64,000 nucleotides of DNA from Yersinia thracica (GCF_902170565.1 NZ_CABHXX010000069.1:62001-126000); one strand, 5' to 3'. Positions 9,458 through 19,400 are shown, counted from the stretch's first letter. Notes: a model not told the origin generated them from the letters alone. Program-made: numbers and translations.

Positions 9458-10864
9458 ATGATTAATACATATCTATATTCTGATTTTAATATTAAGAATG
9501 GTATGATAATATTACATTGTTTTTTATATTTCACAATTCCATTGTCATATGCTGAGATTGTTGTTGATAAGAATGCTCCTTTACATCAACAGCCTGGTGT
9601 ATCTTCAATCTATATAAAATGGAGTGAAACACATTGCAAGGCATTAAATGCACATTGCCGTGGAGCTAATTACACTGCGATAAATATCCAAACCCCCAAT
9701 GAGCAAGGTGTATCTCACAATAAATATGTGAAATTTGATGTAATAAATGGTGGTGGATACGATAAAGTATCGCTTAATAACTATCTCGCTTCGAGTGCGA
9801 CAGGAAATCCAAATTTAATAACAAAACCGGCAAAGGTTATTTTGAATGAAGTGACTTCAGGAAATAAAAGTCTATTGAATGGTGAGCTTATTGTTGCCGG
9901 TGAAAAAGCACATGTCATCATCGCTAACCCTGCGGGGATAAGTTGTGATGGTTGTTATTTTAGCAATATTGATCATGTGACATTAACCACTGGGTTACCC
10001 ATGTTCAGCGGAGGAGGACCGCTTGGTTACCAAGTGAGTCGTGGTGTCATTGATATTGATGCCCGTGGCCTGAAACATGACGAGAGTAATGATACTTATT
10101 TAGACTTTTTCGCTAACTCATTAAAAATAGGAGGAGAAATAAGGTCAGGTGATATTCTCGCTATTATAGGTAGAAATACAATAAATTATGCACCAATAGA
10201 TGGAAAGGTAAATGTAAAATCATTAGTGGGTACTTCCTCTGGTAATAAAAATAATCTGGGCGTCGATGTTTCCCATTTGGGGGGGATGTATGCCAACAAG
10301 ATTTTTGTCTTTTCTAGAAATAATGGTGTAAAAAATTCTGGAGTTCTTCATGCAGAGAAGAAATTGGTAATAGCTTCAAACCGGTTTATTAAAAACAATC
10401 ATGGAAAGATATGTTCTGGAAACATAATATTACGGAGTTTAGCCTTAATTGATAATCAACAAGGGACGATAAAAAATATAAGGCTGGTTCCAGTTACTAG
10501 TGCTGAAGAGAAATTTGGTATTAATATCACGGGGAAAACTCTTAATAATAAAGAAGGATATATTCACTCAAATATTGGTGATGTGCTTATGACGGCTGAT
10601 GGTAATTTTTATAATAGTGGTGGATTGATAAAAACTGTGGGTTCATATGGTCATGCTGATATTAAAATTAAAGCAAAATTAGTTAATAATTTTAATGGTG
10701 CGGTCATCACTTCAAATAATATATTAATCAATACTGATAGCTTAAAAAACAATCAAGGGCGGGTTGTCAGTGCTTTTGGTACTGTGACTCTGCGCTATAA
10801 AACGCTAGAGGATACAACGGGAGTATTACACGGGGGAATGGGGGTTAAAAAGACGATAAAGTAA
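9458..10864 (+). CDS. Second short TpsA-like exoprotein
   Basis: This paralogue of the exoprotein gene at 6290 has 468 residues. A hydrophobic signal segment covers residues 14-32. The TPS domain carries NPNL (117-120), NPAGI (157-161) and CDGC (C163, C166), and the phrases NKYVKFDV and SLKIGGEI also recur in both proteins. The C-terminal third is N/G-rich beta-helix-like sequence ending without an effector domain. ATG 9458 follows AGGTGGA at good spacing; GTG 9449 is an alternative. Composition is AT-rich. Like its partner it is far below the normal size of ShlA-type haemolysins, and no toxin module can be recognised. Confidence 0.78.
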   Translation: MINTYLYSDFNIKNGMIILHCFLYFTIPLSYAEIVVDKNAPLHQQPGVSSIYIKWSETHCKALNAHCRGANYTAINIQTPNEQGVSHNKYVKFDVINGGGYDKVSLNNYLASSATGNPNLITKPAKVILNEVTSGNKSLLNGELIVAGEKAHVIIANPAGISCDGCYFSNIDHVTLTTGLPMFSGGGPLGYQVSRGVIDIDARGLKHDESNDTYLDFFANSLKIGGEIRSGDILAIIGRNTINYAPIDGKVNVKSLVGTSSGNKNNLGVDVSHLGGMYANKIFVFSRNNGVKNSGVLHAEKKLVIASNRFIKNNHGKICSGNIILRSLALIDNQQGTIKNIRLVPVTSAEEKFGINITGKTLNNKEGYIHSNIGDVLMTADGNFYNSGGLIKTVGSYGHADIKIKAKLVNNFNGAVITSNNILINTDSLKNNQGRVVSAFGTVTLRYKTLEDTTGVLHGGMGVKKTIK

Positions 10865-11530
10865 CAGATAAAATCTGTACTTTTATCTTTCTCAGCATGA
10901 GTGCACTGTCTTGGGGCCTCACTATAGTGCGTCATGACTGTGAGCTATGCTCTTTCTGGCTCGGCCGAATGATTAAGCGAGTTTTTCGCTTTTTTAACAG
11001 CACGCAAAATGTTTGAGATTCCGGTTGTGTGTGACAAGGTTCACGTCACTTATCGGCTGTCACCGCCGCATTTCTCTCTATTTTCTATCGTTATTACAAA
11101 AAAATATGAACAGATAATCCTCATTTAGCAACAAAGTTTTTTCGTTTGTCATTAGCTGTTACAACTGCTTTATTTTATTTAGCCAGTTTATACCGCTGGA
11201 TTATTCCTAGTAGCATAAATTTTAATGCTGATAATGTTAATGGAAAGTTTTTTTTATGTTTGCATGCTGTTTCTCATTGTCTTAATAAATCCATTCAGAC
11301 CGTATTGACGTTGCCACCAACTGTTGCCAAATTGGTACCCTCAGGGGTAGTAATCGAGAGCAATTTGGGGTTATTCCATACATTCTACATTGCCGTCGCG
11401 ATAGCATTTATCCGACATCTCAATCCCGCATCCCTGCGGTAAATAGGCCAAAACGGTACAGTCCACTGACTAAAAAATTATAGGGCTTGGCCGTACACAC
11501 AACACACATCACCATAATGGAGCACAAGCG
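10865..11530. other. Non-coding region between TPS island and dppA
   Basis: This 666-base region has no convincing gene; a 98-codon frame at 11146-11442 has no homology signal or ribosome site. A small hairpin, AAGCGA with TCGCTT (10975-10991), is followed by Ts and may terminate the second exoprotein gene. The 3' part is the long leader expected for dppA and contains a CA-rich stretch just before the start. No direct repeat of the tRNA-Pro 3' end was found here. Confidence 0.6.
11494..11516 (+). promoter_or_regulatory. CA-rich leader element, likely GcvB sRNA target
   Basis: The stretch from TACACACAACACACATC to the ribosome site of dppA is almost pure C/A. In E. coli and Salmonella the small RNA GcvB represses dppA by pairing its G/U-rich R1 region with such CA-repeat leaders. 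The position, about 15-37 bases before the start codon, fits. The call rests on composition and on knowledge of dppA; GcvB itself is not in the window. Confidence 0.55.
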
Positions 11531-13138
11531 ATGACGATTTCCTTGGGAAAAACAGGGATACTGAAATTCGGTATTGGGCTGATTGCACTGACCGTAGCGG
11601 CCAGTGTACAAGCGAAGACATTGGTATATTGTTCTGAGGGCTCTCCGGAAGGTTTCAACCCACAGCTTTTCACCTCTGGCACAACTTATGATGCAAGTTC
11701 GGTTCCTATCTATAACCGTCTGGTTGAATTCAAACTCGGCACAACCGAAATTGAACCCGGTCTGGCTGAAAAGTGGGAAATTAGCGAAGATGGTAAAACT
11801 TACACTTTCCACCTGCGTAAAGGCGTGAAGTGGCAAGATAATAAAGACTTCAAACCGACCCGCGATTTTAATGCTGACGATGTGATTTATTCATTCATGC
11901 GTCAGAAAGATGATAAACATCCGTACCATAAAGTGTCTGGCGGCAGCTATGAATACTTCCAGGGTATGGGTATGGGTGATTTGATCACCAATATCGTTAA
12001 AGTTGACGACAACACAGTGCGCTTCGAACTGGCGCGTCCAGAGTCTCCATTCCTGGCTGACCTGGCCATGGACTTTGCGTCAATCCTGTCTGCTGAATAT
12101 GCTGACAATATGCTGAAAGCGGGCACGCCGGAAAAGGTCGATTTGAACCCAATCGGTACCGGCCCATTCCAGTTGCAACAGTACCAAAAAGACTCCCGCA
12201 TCCTGTACAAAGCCTTTGATGGTTACTGGGGCACTAAACCGAAAATTGATCGTCTGGTCTTCTCTATTACCCCAGATGCGTCAGTCCGTTATGCGAAATT
12301 GCAGAAAAATGAATGTCAGGTTATGCCGTACCCTAACCCGGCCGACATTGCTCGCATGAAAGAAGACAAAACCATCAACTTGATGGAGCAACCTGGCCTG
12401 AACGTCGGTTACCTCTCTTTCAACGTTGAGAAAAAACCACTGGATAACCTCAAGGTTCGCCAAGCGCTGACCATGGCTGTTAATAAAGAAGCTATTATCG
12501 AAGCGGTTTATCAAGGTGCTGGCCAGGCGGCCAAAAACCTGATCCCACCAACCATGTGGGGCTACAACGATGATGTGAAAGATTATGCTTACGACCCAGC
12601 TAAAGCGAAAGAGTTGCTGAAAGAAGCCGGTCTGCCAGATGGTTTCTCCATCGACCTGTGGGCAATGCCAGTTCAGCGTCCGTACAACCCAAATGCGCGT
12701 CGTATGGCTGAAATGATCCAGTCCGACTGGGCGAAAGTGGGCGTGAAAGCCAAAATTGTGACCTACGAGTGGGGCGAATACCTCAAGCGTGCCAAAGACG
12801 GCGAGCATGAAACTGTGATGATGGGTTGGACTGGGGACAATGGGGATCCGGACAACTTCTTCGCCACTCTGTTCAGCTGTGATGCGGCCAAACAAGGTTC
12901 CAACTACTCCAAGTGGTGCTATAAGCCGTTTGAAGACGTGATCCAGCCAGCGCGTGCTGAGTCTGACCATGACAAACGTGTCGCACTTTACAAACAAGCT
13001 CAGGTTGTTATGCATGATCAAGCGCCAGCGCTGATTGTTGCTCACTCAACCGTGTATGAGCCAGTGCGTAAAGAAGTGAAAGGTTATGTGGTTGATCCGT
13101 TGGGTAAACACCATTTCGAGAACGTGTCCCTGGATTAA
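11531..13138 (+). CDS. dppA: Periplasmic dipeptide-binding protein DppA
   Basis: This is the substrate-binding component of the dipeptide ABC importer, which in E. coli also delivers haem and takes part in peptide chemotaxis. A 28-residue signal peptide ends in VQA, and the mature protein is an SBP family 5 protein with the signature LVYCSEGSPEGFNPQLF and the inner WTGDNGDPDNFF region. The length of 535 residues equals that of E. coli DppA. ATG 11531 has GGAG upstream. It heads dppABCDF, with a 142-base gap and stem-loop before dppB, which suits higher expression of the binding protein. Confidence 0.97.
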   Translation: MTISLGKTGILKFGIGLIALTVAASVQAKTLVYCSEGSPEGFNPQLFTSGTTYDASSVPIYNRLVEFKLGTTEIEPGLAEKWEISEDGKTYTFHLRKGVKWQDNKDFKPTRDFNADDVIYSFMRQKDDKHPYHKVSGGSYEYFQGMGMGDLITNIVKVDDNTVRFELARPESPFLADLAMDFASILSAEYADNMLKAGTPEKVDLNPIGTGPFQLQQYQKDSRILYKAFDGYWGTKPKIDRLVFSITPDASVRYAKLQKNECQVMPYPNPADIARMKEDKTINLMEQPGLNVGYLSFNVEKKPLDNLKVRQALTMAVNKEAIIEAVYQGAGQAAKNLIPPTMWGYNDDVKDYAYDPAKAKELLKEAGLPDGFSIDLWAMPVQRPYNPNARRMAEMIQSDWAKVGVKAKIVTYEWGEYLKRAKDGEHETVMMGWTGDNGDPDNFFATLFSCDAAKQGSNYSKWCYKPFEDVIQPARAESDHDKRVALYKQAQVVMHDQAPALIVAHSTVYEPVRKEVKGYVVDPLGKHHFENVSLD

Positions 13139-13154
13139 TTTTAACCTGCTAGAT

Positions 13155-13190
13155 AACCGGTGAATGTGTGTAACAGCATGTTCGCCGGTT
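13155..13190 (+). terminator. Stem-loop between dppA and dppB
   Basis: AACCGGTGAA pairs with TTCGCCGGTT over 10 bp (one G-T pair) with a 16-base loop. No U-tract follows, so it more likely stabilises the dppA 3' end or reduces read-through than fully terminates. Confidence 0.55.
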
Positions 13191-13280
13191 TCGCATTTAG
13201 GTTAAGACAGATACAGATGTGAGCCATATAAGCTGGGTTGCCCACGAGCAGCCTGGCATTCTACACAGAGAGTTCGGGAT

Positions 13281-14300
13281 ATGTTGCAGTTCATACTCCG
13301 ACGTTTGGGGTTAGTTATCCCAACGTTTATCGGCATTACTTTGCTGACCTTCGCTTTTGTCCATATGATCCCAGGTGACCCGGTGACCATCATGGCTGGG
13401 GAACGCGGTATCTCCACCGAGCGCCATGCTCAAATCATGGCGGAAATGGGGCTGGACAAGCCTCTTTATCAACAATACTTCCATTATGTGAATGGCGTAT
13501 TACATGGCGACCTCGGCATCTCGCTGAAAAGTCGTATTGCTGTCTGGGAAGAGTTTGTTCCCCGCTTTAAAGCCACTCTGGAACTGGGGATCTGCGCGAT
13601 GTTGTTTGCTATCGCCGTGGGTATCCCGGTCGGGGTGTTGGCGGCAGTCAAACGCGGTTCAATATTCGACCACACCGCCGTGGGGATCTCCCTCACCGGC
13701 TACTCAATGCCCATTTTCTGGTGGGGCATCATGCTGATCATGCTGGTTTCGGTGCAATGGAACCTGACCCCGGTCTCGGGGCGAGTCAGCGACACGGTAT
13801 TCCTCGATGATAGCTTGCCATTGACCGGCTTTATGCTGATAGACACCTTGATTTGGGGTGAGCCAGGCGATTTCAAAGACGCCGTGATGCATATGATTTT
13901 GCCCGCCATTGTCTTGGGGACTATTCCCCTCGCCGTGATTGTGCGGATGACCCGCTCCTCAATGCTGGAAGTGCTGGGCGAGGATTATATTCGTACCGCG
14001 CGCGCTAAAGGTCTGAGCCGGATGCGCGTGATTGTGGTTCATGCCCTGCGCAATGCCTTATTGCCGGTGGTCACCGTGATTGGCTTGCAGGTCGGCACTA
14101 TGCTGGCGGGCGCGATTTTGACGGAAACCATCTTCTCCTGGCCGGGATTAGGGCGCTGGTTGATGGATGCATTGCAACGCCGCGATTACCCGGTTGTTCA
14201 GGGTGGGGTGCTGCTGGTCGCGATCATGATTATTTTAGTTAACTTGCTGGTAGATGTGCTCTATGGCGTAGTTAACCCGCGTATTCGTCACAAGAAATAA
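13281..14300 (+). CDS. dppB: Dipeptide ABC transporter permease DppB
   Basis: This is an inner-membrane permease of 339 residues, the same length as E. coli DppB. It has an N-terminal transmembrane helix, a periplasmic segment and a BPD_transp_1 domain with five further helices. The EAA loop, which contacts the ATPases, reads around YIRTARAKGLSRMRVIVVHALRNA (given here as its start and end: YIRTARAKG to HALRNA). It pairs with DppC, encoded 10 bases downstream. Confidence 0.96.
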   Translation: MLQFILRRLGLVIPTFIGITLLTFAFVHMIPGDPVTIMAGERGISTERHAQIMAEMGLDKPLYQQYFHYVNGVLHGDLGISLKSRIAVWEEFVPRFKATLELGICAMLFAIAVGIPVGVLAAVKRGSIFDHTAVGISLTGYSMPIFWWGIMLIMLVSVQWNLTPVSGRVSDTVFLDDSLPLTGFMLIDTLIWGEPGDFKDAVMHMILPAIVLGTIPLAVIVRMTRSSMLEVLGEDYIRTARAKGLSRMRVIVVHALRNALLPVVTVIGLQVGTMLAGAILTETIFSWPGLGRWLMDALQRRDYPVVQGGVLLVAIMIILVNLLVDVLYGVVNPRIRHKK

Positions 14301-14310
14301 GGGGCGCAAA

Positions 14311-15213
14311 ATGTCTCAACTTATTGAGTCGACAGTAAAAAGTGCGCCGAAGCCGATGACTCCTTTGCAGGAGTTTTGGCACTATTTCAAGCGCAATAAA
14401 GGGGCTGTTATCGGCCTGTTTTACATCATTATTATGTTGGTGATTGCCGCGGGTGCTACTTGGCTCGCCCCACATGGGCCAGCAGAGCAATTTCGCGATG
14501 CACTGCTAAAACCCCCGGTCTGGGAAGAGGGCGGGAGCTGGAAATTCATTCTCGGTACTGATGATGTGGGCCGCGATGTCTTGTCCCGCCTGATGTACGG
14601 CGCCCGGCTCTCACTGTTGGTGGGCTGTCTGGTGGTGGTGTTGTCACTGGTGATGGGCGTGGTTTTCGGCTTACTGGCTGGTTATTTTGGCGGCATAGTT
14701 GATGCCATCATCATGCGTGTTGTCGATATCATGCTGGCACTGCCAAGTTTGTTGCTGGCATTGGTGTTGGTGGCGGTATTTGGGCCTTCGATTGTCAATG
14801 CCTCGCTGGCGCTCACCTTTGTGGCCTTGCCGCACTATGTGCGTTTGACGCGAGCAGCCGTGCTGGTTGAGGTCAATCGCGACTACGTCACGGCCTCAAG
14901 AGTGGCCGGCGCGGGCGCGATGCGCCAAATGTTTATCAATATTTTGCCAAACTGCCTTGCGCCATTGATCGTGCAGGCTTCTCTCGGCTTCTCTAACGCC
15001 ATTCTGGATATGGCGGCTCTCGGCTTCCTCGGGATGGGTGCGCAACCGCCAACACCAGAGTGGGGCACCATGCTCTCTGATGTGTTGCAGTTCGCCCAAA
15101 GCGCCTGGTGGGTCGTGACCTTCCCCGGTGTGGCGATTCTGCTGACGGTTCTGGCGTTTAACCTGATGGGGGACGGCCTGCGTGATGCTCTCGACCCCAA
15201 ACTCAAGCAGTAA
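14311..15213 (+). CDS. dppC: Dipeptide ABC transporter permease DppC
   Basis: This is the second permease subunit, 300 residues as in E. coli. A cytoplasmic N terminus is followed by one helix, the OppC_N region with GTDDVGRDVLSRLMYG, and the core permease domain. The EAA-type loop is near DYVTASRVAGAGAMRQM. GGGGCGC precedes ATG 14311 at weak Shine-Dalgarno strength, so coupling to dppB is likely. Confidence 0.96.
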   Translation: MSQLIESTVKSAPKPMTPLQEFWHYFKRNKGAVIGLFYIIIMLVIAAGATWLAPHGPAEQFRDALLKPPVWEEGGSWKFILGTDDVGRDVLSRLMYGARLSLLVGCLVVVLSLVMGVVFGLLAGYFGGIVDAIIMRVVDIMLALPSLLLALVLVAVFGPSIVNASLALTFVALPHYVRLTRAAVLVEVNRDYVTASRVAGAGAMRQMFINILPNCLAPLIVQASLGFSNAILDMAALGFLGMGAQPPTPEWGTMLSDVLQFAQSAWWVVTFPGVAILLTVLAFNLMGDGLRDALDPKLKQ

Positions 15214-15228
15214 CAGAGGTAGAGAGAG

Positions 15229-16209
15229 ATGGCACTTTTAAATGTAGACAAATTGTCGGTGCACTTTGGTGATCAAGGCGCGCCGTTCAAAGCAGTAGAC
15301 CGCATCAGTTACAGTATTGAGCAAGGTCAGGTGATTGGGATTGTCGGTGAGTCCGGCTCCGGTAAATCAGTCAGCTCATTGGCAATCATGGGGCTGATTG
15401 ATTACCCCGGCAAAGTGATGGCCGATAAGCTGGAATTTAATGGCCGCGACCTGACCAAGATTTCTGAAAAAGAACGGCGTCAATTAGTGGGTTCGGAAGT
15501 CGCGATGATCTTCCAAGACCCGATGACCAGCCTTAACCCGTGCTATACCGTCGGTTTTCAGATAATGGAAGCGCTGAAGGTGCATCAGGGCGGCAACCGT
15601 AAAACTCGTCACCAGCGGGCGGTGGATTTGCTGACATTGGTCGGTATTCCTGATCCGGCCTCGCGGTTGGATGTCTATCCGCACCAGCTTTCTGGTGGGA
15701 TGAGCCAGCGGGTGATGATTGCGATGGCGATTGCCTGTCGGCCTAAATTGCTGATTGCTGATGAGCCGACCACTGCGCTGGATGTGACCATTCAGGCGCA
15801 AATTATTGAATTGCTGCTGGAATTACAGCAGCGCGAAAATATGGCGCTGTTGCTGATTACCCATGATCTGGCACTGGTTGCTGAGGCGGCTCATCATATT
15901 ATTGTGATGTATGCCGGTCAGGTAGTGGAAACCGGTAAAGCGGCGGAAATTTTTCGTGCGCCGCGCCATCCATACACTCAGGCATTGTTGCGGGCGTTGC
16001 CGGAATTTGCGCAGGATAAAGCGCGGTTGGCATCCTTGCCGGGTGTGGTTCCGGGGAAATATGACCGCCCCGAAGGCTGCTTGCTTAACCCGCGTTGCCC
16101 GTATGCTAATGATCGCTGCCGCCGTGAAGAACCTGAATTGCTGGGGCCTGCGGGGCGTCAGGTTAAATGCCATACACCGCTCGATGATGCGGGGAGGCCG
16201 ACCCTATGA
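15229..16209 (+). CDS. dppD: Dipeptide ABC transporter ATPase DppD
   Basis: This 326-residue ABC ATPase energises DppBC together with DppF. It shows the Walker A motif GESGSGKS (40-47), Q-loop [10 protein letters not shown], signature LSGGMSQRV, Walker [13 protein letters not shown] and the switch histidine in LLITHDLAL. The C-terminal extension typical of oligopeptide ATPases carries several cysteines ([15 protein letters not shown]), a pattern associated with an iron-sulfur site in DppD-type proteins. GAGAGAG provides a good ribosome site. Its last four bases overlap the dppF start. Confidence 0.96.
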   Translation: MALLNVDKLSVHFGDQGAPFKAVDRISYSIEQGQVIGIVGESGSGKSVSSLAIMGLIDYPGKVMADKLEFNGRDLTKISEKERRQLVGSEVAMIFQDPMTSLNPCYTVGFQIMEALKVHQGGNRKTRHQRAVDLLTLVGIPDPASRLDVYPHQLSGGMSQRVMIAMAIACRPKLLIADEPTTALDVTIQAQIIELLLELQQRENMALLLITHDLALVAEAAHHIIVMYAGQVVETGKAAEIFRAPRHPYTQALLRALPEFAQDKARLASLPGVVPGKYDRPEGCLLNPRCPYANDRCRREEPELLGPAGRQVKCHTPLDDAGRPTL

Positions 16210-17228
16210 GTCAACCTATTGAAATGAAAAATGAATCACCGGCAGCTAAGCCGCTGTTGCAAGCCATTGATTTAAAAAAATACTATCCAGTCAAAAAAGG
16301 GTTGTTTGCACCGGAGCGGTTGGTTAAAGCGCTGGATGGCGTTTCATTCACTTTGGAGCGCGGCAAAACGTTGGCGGTGGTGGGGGAGTCCGGCTGTGGT
16401 AAATCCACCTTGGGCCGCTTGCTGACCATGATAGAAATCCCCACCGGTGGCGAGCTTTACTACCAGGGGCAGGATTTGCTCAAGCCCGATGAAAGTGCGG
16501 AAAAACTGCGCCGCCAGAAAATCCAGATTGTGTTCCAGAACCCTTATGGTTCACTGAACCCGCGTAAGAAAGTGGGGCAGATTCTGGAAGAACCGCTGCA
16601 AATCAATACGAAGCTCAACAGCAAAGAGCGCCGCGAAAAAACCTTGGCGATGATGGCCAAAGTCGGGCTAAAAACTGAACATTATGACCGTTACCCGCAT
16701 ATGTTCTCTGGCGGCCAGCGCCAGCGTATCGCCATTGCGCGTGGGTTAATGTTGAATCCTGATGTGGTGATTGCCGATGAGCCAGTGTCGGCGCTGGATG
16801 TGTCAGTGCGGGCGCAGGTATTGAACCTGATGATGGATTTACAGCAAGAGCTGGGTTTATCGTATGTTTTTATCTCCCACGACTTGTCAGTGGTTGAGCA
16901 TATTGCCGATGAAGTGATGGTGATGTACTTGGGGCGTTGTGTGGAAAAAGGCAGTAAAGCGGCTATTTTCAATAACCCGCGCCACCCTTATACGCAGGCA
17001 TTGTTATCTGCCACACCACGGTTGAATCCGGATATGCGCCGTGAGCGTATTAAGTTGACTGGCGAATTGCCTAGCCCAATGAGCCCACCGCCAGGTTGCG
17101 CGTTCAATGCGCGTTGTCGCCGAGCGTTTGGCCCTTGCACACAGTTGCAACCCCAACTGAAACAGTATGGCGACCAAATGATAGCCTGCTTTGCTGTTGA
17201 TCAGGATGAAGCAGAAAAAGCGAGTTAA
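16206..17228 (+). CDS. dppF: Dipeptide ABC transporter ATPase DppF
   Basis: This is the partner ATPase of DppD, 340 residues. Walker A is GESGCGKS, the Q-loop is [11 protein letters not shown], the signature is FSGGQRQRI, Walker B is [12 protein letters not shown] and the H-loop is [11 protein letters not shown]-terminal oligopeptide-type extension contains [10 protein letters not shown]. It starts by a four-base ATGA overlap with dppD and is closed by a strong terminator 29 bases after the stop, marking the end of the operon. Confidence 0.96.
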   Translation: MSQPIEMKNESPAAKPLLQAIDLKKYYPVKKGLFAPERLVKALDGVSFTLERGKTLAVVGESGCGKSTLGRLLTMIEIPTGGELYYQGQDLLKPDESAEKLRRQKIQIVFQNPYGSLNPRKKVGQILEEPLQINTKLNSKERREKTLAMMAKVGLKTEHYDRYPHMFSGGQRQRIAIARGLMLNPDVVIADEPVSALDVSVRAQVLNLMMDLQQELGLSYVFISHDLSVVEHIADEVMVMYLGRCVEKGSKAAIFNNPRHPYTQALLSATPRLNPDMRRERIKLTGELPSPMSPPPGCAFNARCRRAFGPCTQLQPQLKQYGDQMIACFAVDQDEAEKAS

Positions 17229-17256
17229 AGCGGGAATAGAGCCGTATAACATCCAT

Positions 17257-17285
17257 AAAAAACGTCGGTTATCCGGCGTTTTTTT
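17257..17285 (+). terminator. Rho-independent terminator of dppABCDF
   Basis: A 12-bp stem with a TTAT loop (AAAAAACGTCGG with CCGGCGTTTTTT, one G-T pair) ends in a run of T. Confidence 0.93.
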
Positions 17286-17510
17286 ATAACTGAATAGCAG
17301 CATTTATTTTTGAGTTATAACCTAATTAAGTCAGATACTTTAACTGTAAATAATTACGTAATAATTAATTTCTAACTAATATTTGTTTGCAATATTATGT
17401 CGTAGACCATGTTAATAATTAATGCCGCAAGATTTAACTGAAAATAAAACGGAGGGCGTTTTTTGTCTATCTGAATGAATATAAATAACCGGTTTACAAC
17501 TGAATGAAAA

Positions 17511-17529
17511 GGGTGCAATAAATGCACCC
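17511..17529 (-). terminator. Terminator of the bcsEFG transcript, and dpp-bcs gap
   Basis: GGGTGCA pairs with TGCACCC around a five-base loop. Read on the minus strand it is followed by TTTTC, so it suits termination of bcsG, whose stop is 28 bases away. The rest of the 328-base gap between dppF and bcsG (17229-17556) is AT-rich, and I see nothing else in it. Confidence 0.75.
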
Positions 17530-17556
17530 TGAATTAACTAACGTAAATTCTTTCTA

Positions 17557-19209
17557 TTATTGCGGATAAGGTACCCAATCACCGCCATTGAGCCGAATAT
17601 AGGGTTTGCCCTGATATTGCATCACAATAGCATTATCATTTTCTGAAATGACGGCGGTTTCGGGTAAACCTTGTGTCAATGTCTGCCAGTCAACACTCGG
17701 CGCGGTAAATGCTTTGCCATCAACCATTCGTGACACTAATTCAGAAATAGCCAGATAACTGCTGGGCGCACTCACAACCACCGGGCTGGCGGGTTGTGGC
17801 GCTTTCATACCAATCAATTTAATCCCCACCGGGATATGCGTGATGCTGGGGCTGGGGATATCGCGCAGACCGGACATCTGCATTTTATCGCCAACCAAGG
17901 CGGCACCGTGCTCTGGCACCACCACCACCATGACTTTCCGACCTGACTTTTCCAATTCTTCAAGGAAAGTATTCAACTGGTCAAACAGCGTTTGGGCGCG
18001 CGCCTGATAATCCGCGGTTTTGTTGGTGCCAACCAAGCGGTTACCATCATGTAAGGGTATGATATTCATGAAAGTTGCGCTGCGGGTATCGCCGCCGTTC
18101 TTCTGCTGCTCCAACCAGCGATTCAGCAATTCCAGATCGTTATAAATCGGCTCGCCATCAAAGGAAGCTAATTGATTACTAATGCCTTTTTGTGACATCA
18201 TCGGCGCGCGCATATTGCCGTCGTCTTGGATGTTTTGCAGATAATTACCAAAGATGCCGGAGTGATCCATCATCAGCTGGGAGGTAAACCCAAGTTTGGC
18301 TAAGTTATCAAACAGATAACACTGCTGGTCTTGCGGCTGATACAAATCTTTGTGTGATGACTGGCCGCAGCTGGCGCGTAACAGGCGGATAGACGCCGGG
18401 CCACTGTAGGCGGTGGCTGAGTTGAAGTTTTTGAACAGAATATCAAACTTACTCCACAGCGGGTGTTTATCCAGTTGAATCGCCTCAATATCTGACCATG
18501 ACAATGAACAGATATTAATCACTAACAAATCAAATGGTTGTGCATCATCGGGTAGTGATGCCGGGAATGTCGTGCGGCGCGTTTTTTCTTGCTCATAAAA
18601 AGCATTCAAATGGGCGGTCAAATTAGCATCAGTGGGCGGGCCACCCGCTTCGACAGGGCTACCTCCGGCTGCGGGTTGCCCTGTACTGGCTGGCGCGGCT
18701 GTTGCTGCCGCAGTCTCCGCTGTTGGGGCCAGAGAAAATACCGGCCCGGCAATACCGGCGATATTCAGCCAAATCATGGCGGCGACGACAAAAACAGTGA
18801 TGCGAATCCATTGCGAAATAAACAGATAGCCCACCAGAATGACGAAAGCGGCTCCTATCATGGCCCAGTTAATGAAACGGCCAAATAATTCAATCAGATA
18901 GCTAAAACTAAACCCCGTCACTTGGGAGCCTTGGCTCATGATGCTGTTGATGCCCGGTAGCCAGGTATCGTGATAGAGCAAGCCAATACCGATGGGAATA
19001 GCTATCCAGTGACGCCAGCGGTGGACGCGGTACGCCGGGATTGGGAACAGCAGAAAGGCCAAAAATACCAAGTTTGCTAACGGATGGAAGTTCAGGTAAC
19101 CAAACCACAGCAGGGCAAACTTGAACAGGAAATAGATGTTCCATGCGCCCAGACCACGCCAATAGCGCCACGGACTCTGCGATTCTTGCTGTTTATTTTT
19201 TGCATTCAT
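17557..19209 (-). CDS. bcsG: Cellulose phosphoethanolamine transferase BcsG
   Basis: BcsG decorates nascent cellulose with phosphoethanolamine in the periplasm. The N-terminal part contains about four to five membrane helices, then an Ala/Pro/Gly-rich linker (around residues 160-195) and an alkaline-phosphatase-fold domain. The nucleophile region reads AYSGPASIRLLRASCGQ, the serine matching the catalytic Ser of E. coli BcsG. VPEHGAALVGD carries further metal ligands. It has 550 residues, against 559 in E. coli. ATG 19209 overlaps the bcsF stop by four bases. It is the last gene of bcsE-bcsF-bcsG. Confidence 0.95.
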   Translation of the reverse strand: MNAKNKQQESQSPWRYWRGLGAWNIYFLFKFALLWFGYLNFHPLANLVFLAFLLFPIPAYRVHRWRHWIAIPIGIGLLYHDTWLPGINSIMSQGSQVTGFSFSYLIELFGRFINWAMIGAAFVILVGYLFISQWIRITVFVVAAMIWLNIAGIAGPVFSLAPTAETAAATAAPASTGQPAAGGSPVEAGGPPTDANLTAHLNAFYEQEKTRRTTFPASLPDDAQPFDLLVINICSLSWSDIEAIQLDKHPLWSKFDILFKNFNSATAYSGPASIRLLRASCGQSSHKDLYQPQDQQCYLFDNLAKLGFTSQLMMDHSGIFGNYLQNIQDDGNMRAPMMSQKGISNQLASFDGEPIYNDLELLNRWLEQQKNGGDTRSATFMNIIPLHDGNRLVGTNKTADYQARAQTLFDQLNTFLEELEKSGRKVMVVVVPEHGAALVGDKMQMSGLRDIPSPSITHIPVGIKLIGMKAPQPASPVVVSAPSSYLAISELVSRMVDGKAFTAPSVDWQTLTQGLPETAVISENDNAIVMQYQGKPYIRLNGGDWVPYPQ

Positions 19210-19400
19210 GGTGATTTCTTAGTCTGTGAAGAGGAACTATCACGCAACCAAATCCCTTCTGATTTTAAATAGCGCGCGGATAAGAACAAATGTTGTTTTT
19301 TCTCCCACCACCGCGGAAACCAGCGGCGAGCTCTATAGCCCAGCGGGAAAAAGATAATCGCGCCCAGCAACAGAATTTGCCAAATATCATTGAGATTCAT
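19206..19400 (-). CDS. bcsF: Small membrane protein BcsF
   Basis: This 64-residue single-pass protein has a helix at about residues 5-25 (IWQILLLGAIIFFPLGY), followed by a basic cytoplasmic tail. The IIFFPLGY core matches E. coli BcsF (63 residues). In E. coli, BcsF anchors BcsE at the membrane beside BcsG, helping couple c-di-GMP sensing to cellulose modification. It overlaps bcsE by 14 bases and bcsG by 4, which suggests strict co-translation. Confidence 0.92.
   Translation of the reverse strand: MNLNDIWQILLLGAIIFFPLGYRARRWFPRWWEKKQHLFLSARYLKSEGIWLRDSSSSQTKKSP

Noticed and set aside
11146-11442. 98-codon frame upstream of dppA
   Set aside because: No start with a ribosome site, no recognisable domain, and it occupies the expected dppA leader region.
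10865-11530. Search for a tRNA-Pro 3' repeat marking an island att site
   Set aside because: No copy of TCGAATCCTCTCTCGCCGA was seen, so a tRNA-directed integration cannot be claimed.
12281-13045. Long antisense frame inside dppA
   Set aside because: It is the complement of a strongly conserved gene, with no ribosome site or domain.
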